Positions 19,945 to 28,376 of a DNA stretch of 64,000 nt are shown in pieces. The stretch comes from an uncultured Lachnospiraceae bacterium. GTDB taxonomy: Bacteria; Bacillota; Clostridia; Lachnospirales; Lachnospiraceae. The notes beneath the pieces were generated by a model, which worked only from the letters and a program-made list of their open reading frames with translations, searched no databases and had not been told where the DNA came from. How positions within the stretch are numbered: the first letter of the stretch is position 1; each line of letters opens with the position of its first letter. Location of the stretch: NCBI GenBank assembly GCA_905233695.1, contig CAJODN010000003.1, forward strand, positions 63,542 through 127,541, read 5' to 3'. Made by a program: the position numbers and the translations under genes.

Positions 19945-21168
19945 ATGAAGAATTTTATTAAAAGCAAAGATTTTAAATTTTGGATTATACTTGGCATATT
20001 CGGAATTCTTTTTGTAATATGGAGCTTCGATAAGGAAATAATCCCACAGAATACAACACTCTATGTTATGTCATATGATTACGGATTCGTATCAAGAGGA
20101 CTGCTCGGAACAATATGGAGCGGAATTGGGAAGCTGACGGGACTTAATACAATGAGTTACGACGGAATATATGCATTGTCGAAGCTCATGCTCGTTGTAT
20201 TTTTAATAGTATTAATGCTGTTTTTCCTTCAACTTATCCTTAAGACAAAAGAGCAGGATAAGAAATACATGTATTATCTCATTGTGTTCTTTTCTATATT
20301 TAACTTTCCCTTTTTTGCAGACAAGCATAACTTCGGAAGGGTGGATGTAATACTTGTTATATTAACATTCATATGTTGCATGTTAATAGTTCAGGGAATC
20401 CTGGAATGGCTTGTGCCGATCCTTTGCGGTATTGCCATGCTGTTTCATCATGGATTTGTATTTATGTATGTAAATATTATCCTGATTCTGCTACTCTTTA
20501 AGGCGTTAAAGGATACCACGAAGATTTCACGTAAATATATGGCGCTGTTTGTTATCACGCTTTTGGTGGTTTCCGCTCTGTTTATTTATTTTGAATTCAT
20601 TTCGACTTATGATCTAACAGAGGCACAAGGGCAGCAAATGATTGAATATGCCAAGAGTCTGTCCTTAGATGGCGAAGAATACGGCGAGTCGCTTATCAAT
20701 CACGAAGTCTTCGGCAAAGACGTATTTGCAGACGAATGGCTGTATCATGTGATTTGTTATGTGGAAACACCAATCTTTCTTGTTCTGTTTTCACCGTATA
20801 TCGTTTTATTTGTTTTATTCTTCAGAAATGTTTTAAAAGATGCAAAAGGTGATAAACTGACGTTTTTTAAATATCTTATGTTGCTCCTTGGCGGTGCCAC
20901 CAATTTGCCGGAGTTAATACTTAAGATTGATTACGGTAGGTATGCATACTCACTCACATTCTATTATCTCGGAGCAATTCTTTGTCTGATGGCGATGGGA
21001 GATAAGATAATATGGTCTAATATCAAGTCGCTTATGCATACCGTTAAGACGAAAGTGTATGTCGCAGAGATATTGGTGGCGTATCCTATCATATATATGC
21101 CATTTTATGATGTATATATCTGTAAAGCAGTGGGAAGACTTTTATATCATGGCTTTGGTCTTGGATAA
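19945..21168 (+). CDS. Unrecognised polytopic membrane protein, copy 6 of 6 (type B)
   Basis: A 407-residue near-duplicate of copy 2. The first 59 bases are identical to those at 6792-6850, after which third-position changes accumulate while the protein stays very similar. One visible motif change is FHHGFVFMY against FHQGYVFMY. NFGRVD, NHEVFGKDVF and KIDYGRY are kept. The sharp edge of identity at the start codon suggests recent recombination or gene conversion. It closes the tandem run; an acyltransferase follows after 23 bases. Confidence 0.8.
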   Translation: MKNFIKSKDFKFWIILGIFGILFVIWSFDKEIIPQNTTLYVMSYDYGFVSRGLLGTIWSGIGKLTGLNTMSYDGIYALSKLMLVVFLIVLMLFFLQLILKTKEQDKKYMYYLIVFFSIFNFPFFADKHNFGRVDVILVILTFICCMLIVQGILEWLVPILCGIAMLFHHGFVFMYVNIILILLLFKALKDTTKISRKYMALFVITLLVVSALFIYFEFISTYDLTEAQGQQMIEYAKSLSLDGEEYGESLINHEVFGKDVFADEWLYHVICYVETPIFLVLFSPYIVLFVLFFRNVLKDAKGDKLTFFKYLMLLLGGATNLPELILKIDYGRYAYSLTFYYLGAILCLMAMGDKIIWSNIKSLMHTVKTKVYVAEILVAYPIIYMPFYDVYICKAVGRLLYHGFGLG

Positions 21169-21191
21169 AGGCGATGTCTGGTATATAAGAA

Positions 21192-22205
21192 ATGGAAGCT
21201 AAAATGGAATTCGTTCTTAAGGACAATCAAAAAGAAAAGATACAGGTTGTAAGAGCTGTTGCAATCTTTATGGTAATAGTCACGCATACGGTTCTTTGGA
21301 ATCCATATGAGATATACATAAGACCATTTGTTAATCCGGCAGTCGGAATATTTATTTTTCTCTCGGGAATGTTAACGAGAGAAGAAATACGTGGAAAAGA
21401 TATACTTTCCTTTTATAAGAGAAGGCTCCTTCGCGTATTTATCCCGTATACCCTTTGGTCGATAATCTATGTTGTCTTTCAGGGAAGTTACGATACGGCA
21501 ATTAAGGATTTTCTTACGGGCAACTGTTGCAGCATATTCTATTATATTCTGGTTTATATGCAGCTCGTTATTGTTGCGCCTCTTGTGGGAAAGCTTATTC
21601 GTTCTAAGATATGGTGGGTAGGATTTATTATTACGCCCTTAGCAATACTGACAGAGTATTTTTTGATTATCCGCGGAGTAGATATTACATATCCGTACAA
21701 TATCAACAACTTTTTTGTATGGTTTATCTTCTTCTATCTCGGAATGTTCATAAGAATCAGGTACGAGAAGGGTAAGAAGGTATCTTCACCGAAGATAAAT
21801 GTTACATGTATCATCGCAAGTCTTGTGTGTATAGCGTTGGAATTATTGGAAGGTTATTATTGGCTTGGACTCGGGAGAGACGATTTGGCAACAACCCAGG
21901 TTAAGCTTTCAACAATGTGCACGGGAATAGCAGTGTGTATTCTAATAAGCTCTATCATATTAAGTAAGAGTGAGAAGAAGCCCTTTAAGCTGTTTGTTCT
22001 TATCGGAGATACGTCATTTGGTATATATCTTACACACCAGCTTGTAATCGGAATATGGGGAAGACTTCTCCCCAATCTTATGATTAAGAGTGATTATTGG
22101 TTCATAATAGAGGCGATTATCGTACTTGTAGTCGACTTTATTATAATTTTCATACTTCAGAAAATATTCGGTAAAAAGATAGGAAAATACATTGGAGTGT
22201 ATTAG
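21192..22205 (+). CDS. Acyltransferase family 3 membrane protein
   Basis: A 337-residue membrane protein with VVRAVAIFMVIVTHTV in helix 1 and the basic loop KRRLLRVFIPYTLW, both typical of AcylT3. The second helix has VGIFIFLSGML in place of the more usual FFFxSGF. A later start at the second ATG (21204, EFVLKDNQ) is possible; the upstream ATG is kept because both lie before the first helix. It sits between copy 6 of the unknown family and the pair of GT-C-like proteins. Acceptor unknown. Confidence 0.8.
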   Translation: MEAKMEFVLKDNQKEKIQVVRAVAIFMVIVTHTVLWNPYEIYIRPFVNPAVGIFIFLSGMLTREEIRGKDILSFYKRRLLRVFIPYTLWSIIYVVFQGSYDTAIKDFLTGNCCSIFYYILVYMQLVIVAPLVGKLIRSKIWWVGFIITPLAILTEYFLIIRGVDITYPYNINNFFVWFIFFYLGMFIRIRYEKGKKVSSPKINVTCIIASLVCIALELLEGYYWLGLGRDDLATTQVKLSTMCTGIAVCILISSIILSKSEKKPFKLFVLIGDTSFGIYLTHQLVIGIWGRLLPNLMIKSDYWFIIEAIIVLVVDFIIIFILQKIFGKKIGKYIGVY

Positions 22206-22214
22206 TTTAAATAG

Positions 22215-23591
22215 ATGAGAGCGATAAAAGATAGCTTTAAAAACTGTAAAACAGAAGAGAAGATTTTTTTGGGTATAGCACTTTTTATAAGTGTATTGTA
22301 CGCATATACCGTTTCTCAGATTGATTGCAACACAATTACGCTCTGGGGACATGATTTGTTATCATCACTTTTTCGTGGGGAGTTAACGGAATTTCCCGCC
22401 TATACATTCGAGACACATGGAACTGCGACGAATTACAGTCTGCTTGTCAATGTTATCACCGCAATATCTCTTCTACCGATTTTTGTTATTGAGAAAATAA
22501 TAGGGTTTACCTTTAATTATGTCGTAATCAACATGTGGTATAAGACGTTTATACTGGTTGTTCATATTATAGATATTTACTTGTTCTACAGGATATTGGA
22601 CAGACTGGATTTTACCCATACGAAGAAGGTGAAGGGTGTTATATATTATATGCTTTCTTCCGTAATATGCATCACCATCTTGGGAAAAGGGCAGGTTGAC
22701 ATATATATTGTTACATTTGTAATGCTTGGCATCTTATGCTTTATGAATGAAAAGTATATCTATATGTCGATTCTTATGGGACTTGCCCTTGTAATTAAGC
22801 CCTTTGCCATACTTATAGTCGCACCCCTGTATCTACTTATGATACATAAGCTTAGGGGAAAGGTTATTGTTAATTCAATTATTACAATTATTCCTTTTGT
22901 TATCGATGAGACTATAACGAAGCTTCTTATGCCGAGCTACAGCGAGTACAAAGAGATTACATCTCAGTTATTTAAAGAATCGTACAGGCTTTCCAGAGTA
23001 GAACAATTATTTAATCTTAAGATTAATAATGTGCTCGTGTTTTTTGCGGCGATACTTATAATATCTTTTATTGCTTTTTATATCGGTAAAGCAAGGGATG
23101 CTAAGCTCAGGGATTATCTGGTGTTTCCGTCGCTTATGTATATTTCCTACGGAATATTTGTTTCATCATCAAGCTATTGGTTTATAGCAATTATTCCGGC
23201 ACTTGTAATAATGGGACTTAAGCTATCTGATATAAGAGAATTTGAGCTTCTGTATTTTGGCAGTAACATAGGTGTGGTTGTATATATATACTTCCTGGAG
23301 AAGCACTTACGACCGGGAACCAATTATACATTTTTTGATTTGTTGGGGCTTAGCAATTCCGTATCACCCATATATGAGAGGTTTAGTGATTACAGGTATC
23401 CCATATACGAGACGGGAGCCACACTATTCCTTATATGTATGCTGATTATATGTATTTTGTTCTATATGGAAAATGTCAAGAAGAAGCCGCGTGTTTCTAA
23501 GGATAATAAGACATTTACCAAGTTCTGTTTTATACTGCAATATGTACCGGTTGTGACATATCTTGTTATAAGCTACATAACAATTAGGTGA
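22215..23591 (+). CDS. GT-C/GT87-like membrane protein, first of a tandem pair
   Basis: A 458-residue protein with about eleven helices. The first outer loop contains VSQIDCNTITLWGHDLL, with the Asp expected in GT-C enzymes. The segment KGQVDIYIVTFVMLGIL followed by MGLALVIKPFAIL resembles the GT87 (DUF2029) and mannosyltransferase folds. The next gene is a clear paralogue with the same motifs (AQVDCNTITMWGYDLL, KGQVDIFSVTF, LALLTKPFVLL). It is therefore probably a glycosyltransferase using a lipid-linked sugar outside the cell. The stop codon overlaps the GTG-started reading of the next gene. Confidence 0.65.
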   Translation: MRAIKDSFKNCKTEEKIFLGIALFISVLYAYTVSQIDCNTITLWGHDLLSSLFRGELTEFPAYTFETHGTATNYSLLVNVITAISLLPIFVIEKIIGFTFNYVVINMWYKTFILVVHIIDIYLFYRILDRLDFTHTKKVKGVIYYMLSSVICITILGKGQVDIYIVTFVMLGILCFMNEKYIYMSILMGLALVIKPFAILIVAPLYLLMIHKLRGKVIVNSIITIIPFVIDETITKLLMPSYSEYKEITSQLFKESYRLSRVEQLFNLKINNVLVFFAAILIISFIAFYIGKARDAKLRDYLVFPSLMYISYGIFVSSSSYWFIAIIPALVIMGLKLSDIREFELLYFGSNIGVVVYIYFLEKHLRPGTNYTFFDLLGLSNSVSPIYERFSDYRYPIYETGATLFLICMLIICILFYMENVKKKPRVSKDNKTFTKFCFILQYVPVVTYLVISYITIR

Positions 23592-23596
23592 ATCTG

Positions 23597-24982
23597 ATGA
23601 AGAGTATTAATAATGTGAACCTTAAGAAAAACGAAAAAATATTGATAGGAGCCACATTCGTTATAAGCTTTTTATATGCATTTACGGTGGCACAGGTTGA
23701 TTGCAATACCATAACCATGTGGGGCTACGATTTGCTTAGGTCAATTTTTGACGGGAATATAAGCGGTTATCCCGAGTATACATATGAGATGCATATGATG
23801 CCGAATAATTACAGCCTGTTTGACAGCGTGATAACAGCGGTTTTTATCTCCCCGATTTTTCTTGTGGAATTCTTTGCCGGAATATCTGTTAACCCTGTTG
23901 TCTATGATGTGTGGTATAAGGTGCTTATTCTGGCAATTCATATTATAGATATAGTGATTCTGTACCACCTGCTTGACGCCCTGGATTTTAATCAAGAAAA
24001 GAAGATTAAGGGAATACTCCTGTATATGCTGTCTGCCATAGTTTGTCTATGTGTAGTTGCCAAAGGTCAGGTAGATATCTTCAGTGTCACGTTTATATTG
24101 CTTGGAGTATTATGCTTTATTAAAAAGAAGTATATTTATATGGCGATCCTTTTGGGCCTGGCACTTTTGACAAAACCCTTTGTGTTACTTGCAATTGTTC
24201 CCTTTTATCTCCTGGCGATATCGAAATTCAGAGGAAGAGTGTTTTTATATGGGATTATTACGATAATACCCTATGTGATAGACTACACCATAACAAGAAT
24301 TCTTATGCCGGGCTACTCCGACATGAAAGAGCTTAATGCTGAGATTTATAAAGAAGCATTGGGATTTACGAGAGTTGAAGAGGTATTTAATCTTCACATT
24401 AATAACGTGCTCGTATTTCTTGCAGTAGTAATTGTGATATGTTTCATATCACTTCGAAAAGGGCTTCGCGAAGAAGCCGGAGTGAAGGACTATTTGTTAT
24501 ACCCGACTCTCATGTATATAGCATACGGAATCTTTGTTTCGCCTTCTTGTAACTGGTTTATAACAATTATTCCGGCCTTAGTTATAATGGGTCTTAAGTT
24601 CAGAAATGAAGAGGACTTTGAACTCTTGAATTTCGGATGCAATATAGGTGTTGTTATCTATATTTTCTTTACGGAGAGATTCTTCAGGCCGGGAGTTAAA
24701 TTTACATTTCTGGAGCTAATGGGATTTGGAAACAATTATTCATCAATGTTTGATACATTAAGTGATGAGAGGACGGCAGCATATGAAATAGGTTCTACCT
24801 TATTTATGGTTTGTATGCTTTTAGTATGTATGGTATATTTTATTGAGAATACAGATCGTTTTAAGCAGAAACAAAATAGTAGAGAACCGGCAAAATGGTA
24901 TAAAAAGACGTGCTTTATAATACAATATATACCTGTGATTCTGTATCTTATTATTAATTATTTCACAATTGGAAGAAGCTAA
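23597..24982 (+). CDS. GT-C/GT87-like membrane protein, second of a tandem pair
   Basis: A tandem duplicate of the 22215 gene, conserved over its whole length. The track starts at a GTG (23588), but the ATG at 23597 has AGGTG 6 bases upstream and gives 461 residues, so it is preferred. Conserved outer-loop residues D-C-N-T-I-T and the KGQVD and KPF motifs are kept. Later differences cluster in a soluble loop near residue 230 and at the C-terminus. Its final base is shared with the next start (TAATG), so the two are coupled. Confidence 0.65.
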   Translation: MKSINNVNLKKNEKILIGATFVISFLYAFTVAQVDCNTITMWGYDLLRSIFDGNISGYPEYTYEMHMMPNNYSLFDSVITAVFISPIFLVEFFAGISVNPVVYDVWYKVLILAIHIIDIVILYHLLDALDFNQEKKIKGILLYMLSAIVCLCVVAKGQVDIFSVTFILLGVLCFIKKKYIYMAILLGLALLTKPFVLLAIVPFYLLAISKFRGRVFLYGIITIIPYVIDYTITRILMPGYSDMKELNAEIYKEALGFTRVEEVFNLHINNVLVFLAVVIVICFISLRKGLREEAGVKDYLLYPTLMYIAYGIFVSPSCNWFITIIPALVIMGLKFRNEEDFELLNFGCNIGVVIYIFFTERFFRPGVKFTFLELMGFGNNYSSMFDTLSDERTAAYEIGSTLFMVCMLLVCMVYFIENTDRFKQKQNSREPAKWYKKTCFIIQYIPVILYLIINYFTIGRS

Positions 24983-26037
24983 TGAATAAAGAAAGAAAAC
25001 TGTATCTGGATTTACTTAGAATAATTGCAATACTGTTCGTAATATATAACCATACAAGTGAAAAGGGTTATTATTTGTATGCATTTGATTGTTCTATGCC
25101 GCTTAAAATAATATATATTGCAACAGGAGCGTTTATTGCCGTTGCCGTTCCGGTTTTCTTCATGATATCGGGATCTTTACTTATTCCCAAGGAGGAATCT
25201 CTGAAGGACTTGTATCTTAAGAGAGTCCTCAGAATGGTTATTGTATTGGTGGTTTTCTCCGTTATCCAATATGCTTTTCAGATAATAGTCGGTAAAGAGG
25301 AATTGTCAATACAATACTTTTTTAAGAATACGCTTACGGATAATATTGTTCCGGCATATTGGTATTTGTATGCATATATTGCATATTTGATTTGCTTACC
25401 CTTCTTAAGAAAACTGGCGAAGAATATGACCAATAAAGAATTCAAGTATCTTTTTCTTCTGTTTTTGATAGTTGAAGGCGTACTGTCTCTTGTGTTATTT
25501 ATTCTGTATGACGGAACGTATAATAGTTTCTTTGTAATTCCGTTTTTCAACAGAATAGTTATCTATCCTCTTCTTGGTTACTATATGGAGCATCGTGTTG
25601 AAGAGGAGAGATATAACGCGAAGGGTATGTTAAAATGGATAGGACTTATGATACTTGTTCTTGCACTTATTGTTGTGATGACTCTGTATCGCAATATGCC
25701 CTATGAAGAATTTACGACATACGATAAGGGGTTGTTCACGACAGGATTTACTTTGATATTGGATGTCGGACTTTTCTACATAGCTAAGCTTTTATTCAAG
25801 GGGAGAAAAGTTCCTAAAGGAGTTTCCTTTATAATTACAGCTCTGGGAAGTACGGTTTTCGGCGTGTATCTTACTGAGAATATGATTAGGACGAAGACGG
25901 TGGGTGTGTATGACTTCCTGGCAGAGCACATCGGTCGCTTCCCCGCCGCCTGGGTTTGGTGCCTGTTTGTATTCCTGGTTACCGCTATAATAATATATGT
26001 TGTGAAGCTGATTCCGGGAGTTAAGAAGATATTATAA
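24982..26037 (+). CDS. Acyltransferase family 3 membrane protein
   Basis: A 351-residue membrane protein with LLRIIAILFVIYNHTS in helix 1 and VPVFFMISGSLLIPKEES after helix 2, followed by KRVLRMVIVLV. The PVFFMISGxLL form groups it with the 34578 protein and with cell-surface polysaccharide O-acetyltransferases. A central YWYLYAYIAYLICLPFLR is also shared with that protein (LWYLYAIICVYLMLPIFR). The TAATG junction couples it to the preceding GT-C-like gene, so it may acetylate the sugar that enzyme adds. That link is inference. Confidence 0.8.
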   Translation: MNKERKLYLDLLRIIAILFVIYNHTSEKGYYLYAFDCSMPLKIIYIATGAFIAVAVPVFFMISGSLLIPKEESLKDLYLKRVLRMVIVLVVFSVIQYAFQIIVGKEELSIQYFFKNTLTDNIVPAYWYLYAYIAYLICLPFLRKLAKNMTNKEFKYLFLLFLIVEGVLSLVLFILYDGTYNSFFVIPFFNRIVIYPLLGYYMEHRVEEERYNAKGMLKWIGLMILVLALIVVMTLYRNMPYEEFTTYDKGLFTTGFTLILDVGLFYIAKLLFKGRKVPKGVSFIITALGSTVFGVYLTENMIRTKTVGVYDFLAEHIGRFPAAWVWCLFVFLVTAIIIYVVKLIPGVKKIL

Positions 26038-26065
26038 GTATGAGATAGTAGATTGGAAATGTGAT

Positions 26066-28348
26066 ATGAAAGCAATAATTCTAGCAGGAGGTTCGGGAGA
26101 TAGGCTTTGGCCCCTGTCTCGAAAGAATTATCCTAAACAATTCATACAATTTAATAATGAGAAATCTTTATTCCAAGATGCAATCACAAGAAACATACCT
26201 TTTTGTGATGAATTTATTATTGTTGCCAATAAGGAATATGAGGAGATAATCGAAGGACAATTAAAACAATTTCAATCTGTAAAGTATACGCTCTGCATGG
26301 AAGAGGAAAGCATGGGAACAACCATGGCACTCTCCTTTGCATTGCAGGATATAAAGGATAATGAAATAGTATTCGTGGTACCTTCGGATCTTCTTATTAA
26401 CGGAAGCACATATTCCAATCACATATATGCTGCTAAGGATATTGCCAAGACCGGACGCATCTGTCTCTTCGGAATCGTACCAAGCAGTAGCAATAATTCC
26501 TATGGTTATATTCGCCACACAGAAGGAAAGGTAGAAAGATTCATTGCCTATCCCTCTGAAGAGATGGCTAAATCCTTATTTACGAAGACTGATGTATATT
26601 GGAACTCGGGAATGGTTATTGCCAAGTCGGAGGTACTGAAACAGGAAATAAAGACTTATTGCGGTGACGTATTATCGCTAAGCGAAGAAGATATAAGAGA
26701 TATAAGGAATTTCGATACCGCTGTTCTTGCAAAGTCTCAGATTGTATCCGTGGAAGAATTTGATTGCTCTTGGATAGATATATGTGATTTTGAATCTTTT
26801 AATGAGTCTATTGTTACAGGCTACGATAATGCCATTTTATCCTGGTGCAACAATGTGGATGTGCTTAATACATCCTCTAATCAGCTTGTAGTTGCCAATG
26901 GAATTGACAATGCATACATTGTTAATACGCCGGACGCTGTCTATATTACCGATAAGGACAAGGCGGAGCGTATAAAGGATATTCTCCGGGAAAATTCCAA
27001 GATAGCGAGTAAGTTCGAGCATAGCTACATAGACAACAGACCATGGGGCATAAGAGAGATTCTAAAAAAAGAGCCGGGCTTTAGAGTAAGAAAGATTACG
27101 ATATTCGCAGGTCTAAAACTATCTAATCATATGCATAATAAGAGGAATGAGAACTACACCGTGGTATCGGGTGTTCTAACCATAGAACTGGACAATGAAG
27201 TTATAGAGCTTCATGAAGGTGAATCCTATAATGTTGAACCGAACGTTATGCATCTTCTTCGAAATAACACCGACGAAGATGTAATCTTAATAGAGGTTGA
27301 CACAGGCGGTGAAATTGATGAGTGGGATATGGTTCATGAGGATGAATTCGCAAGAAGCATTAATGCACCGGATAACAGTAAGTTTCCCAATATATATAAG
27401 CTTACGCCTGCATATAAGGATTATCTCTGGGGCGGCAATAAGCTTAAGGAAATATATAAGAAGGATACCCCTTATGAAGTCACGGCAGAGTCATGGGAAC
27501 TATCTGCCCACAGAGACGGTCCATCCATAATCTCGGGTGGCGAATATGACAATGTAAGCTTTAAGGAGTTTATTGATAAATACAAGACTTTGGTTTGTGG
27601 CTGGAAGTCAGATGTCTTTGACACATTTCCCATCCTTATTAAGTTTATTGATGCAACCAATTCTCTGTCAATTCAGATACATCCTGAGGATGATTATGCA
27701 TTTGTCAATGAAAATGAATTCGGTAAGAATGAGGTGTGGTATATCCTGGATTGTGATGAAGATGCATATCTCTATCTTGGTCTTAACAGAGACACCTCTA
27801 AGGATGAGATTAGAAGAAAGGTTAAAGACAAGACAATTACCGATATTCTTAATAAAGTATATGTTAAGCCGGGAGATGTATTATTCGTTCCGGCCGGAAC
27901 AATACACGCTATCGGAAAAGGAATCTTAATCTGCGAGATACAACAGAATTCCAATAGTACATACAGATTATATGATTATGACAGAAGAGATAAGAACGGC
28001 AATCTCAGAGAGCTTCACATGGACAAAGCCATGGACGTAGTTAACACGGATAGATTCGAGATTACTACCGACGGAGTTGGCGAGGTAATAAAATACGCGA
28101 GATCGGAGCAGAGGCTTCTTTGTGAATGCAAATACTTTGAAGTAAAGTATTACGATATACCGAAGCATGAAATAATAATGATAGATGATTCGTCTTTTAA
28201 GTCAATAGTTGTTATTGAAGGTGAGTGTAAGATATCTTGTAACGAAGAAGAACAGGAAGCAAAACCGGGAGACAGTTTCTTTATATCAGCGGGAAGAAAG
28301 AGGGTGCATATTATAGGTGAATGCAAGCTGATAGTAACAAATATCTAA
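26066..28348 (+). CDS. Three-domain GDP-mannose pyrophosphorylase/mannose-6-phosphate isomerase fusion
   Basis: A 760-residue cytosolic fusion. Residues 1-300 are a nucleotidyltransferase with GGSGDRLWPLSR and YPKQF, which forms GDP-mannose from mannose-1-phosphate and GTP. Residues about 325-425 are the cupin of type II mannose-6-phosphate isomerase, as in AlgA/ManC, but the metal motif QMHxHR reads HMHNKR, so the second His is Lys. Residues about 438-760 are a type I isomerase (ManA) with QIHPEDD (His539), GKNEVWYI (Glu556) and PAGTIHAIG (His614) as zinc ligands. Normal AlgA ends after the cupin at about 460-480 residues. The type I domain probably does the isomerase work. It makes fructose-6-phosphate-derived GDP-mannose for gmd. 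Confidence 0.9.
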   Translation: MKAIILAGGSGDRLWPLSRKNYPKQFIQFNNEKSLFQDAITRNIPFCDEFIIVANKEYEEIIEGQLKQFQSVKYTLCMEEESMGTTMALSFALQDIKDNEIVFVVPSDLLINGSTYSNHIYAAKDIAKTGRICLFGIVPSSSNNSYGYIRHTEGKVERFIAYPSEEMAKSLFTKTDVYWNSGMVIAKSEVLKQEIKTYCGDVLSLSEEDIRDIRNFDTAVLAKSQIVSVEEFDCSWIDICDFESFNESIVTGYDNAILSWCNNVDVLNTSSNQLVVANGIDNAYIVNTPDAVYITDKDKAERIKDILRENSKIASKFEHSYIDNRPWGIREILKKEPGFRVRKITIFAGLKLSNHMHNKRNENYTVVSGVLTIELDNEVIELHEGESYNVEPNVMHLLRNNTDEDVILIEVDTGGEIDEWDMVHEDEFARSINAPDNSKFPNIYKLTPAYKDYLWGGNKLKEIYKKDTPYEVTAESWELSAHRDGPSIISGGEYDNVSFKEFIDKYKTLVCGWKSDVFDTFPILIKFIDATNSLSIQIHPEDDYAFVNENEFGKNEVWYILDCDEDAYLYLGLNRDTSKDEIRRKVKDKTITDILNKVYVKPGDVLFVPAGTIHAIGKGILICEIQQNSNSTYRLYDYDRRDKNGNLRELHMDKAMDVVNTDRFEITTDGVGEVIKYARSEQRLLCECKYFEVKYYDIPKHEIIMIDDSSFKSIVVIEGECKISCNEEEQEAKPGDSFFISAGRKRVHIIGECKLIVTNI

Positions 28349-28376
28349 TGTTATAACGGCAATGGAAAGAGGCATT

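Noticed and set aside
26066-28348. Idea that the triple mannose enzyme is two genes joined by an error
   Set aside because: The frame is open across the whole junction near residue 430 with a natural linker (EDEFARSINAPDNSKFPNIYKL is continuous in sense), and no internal ribosome binding site and start fits the second half.
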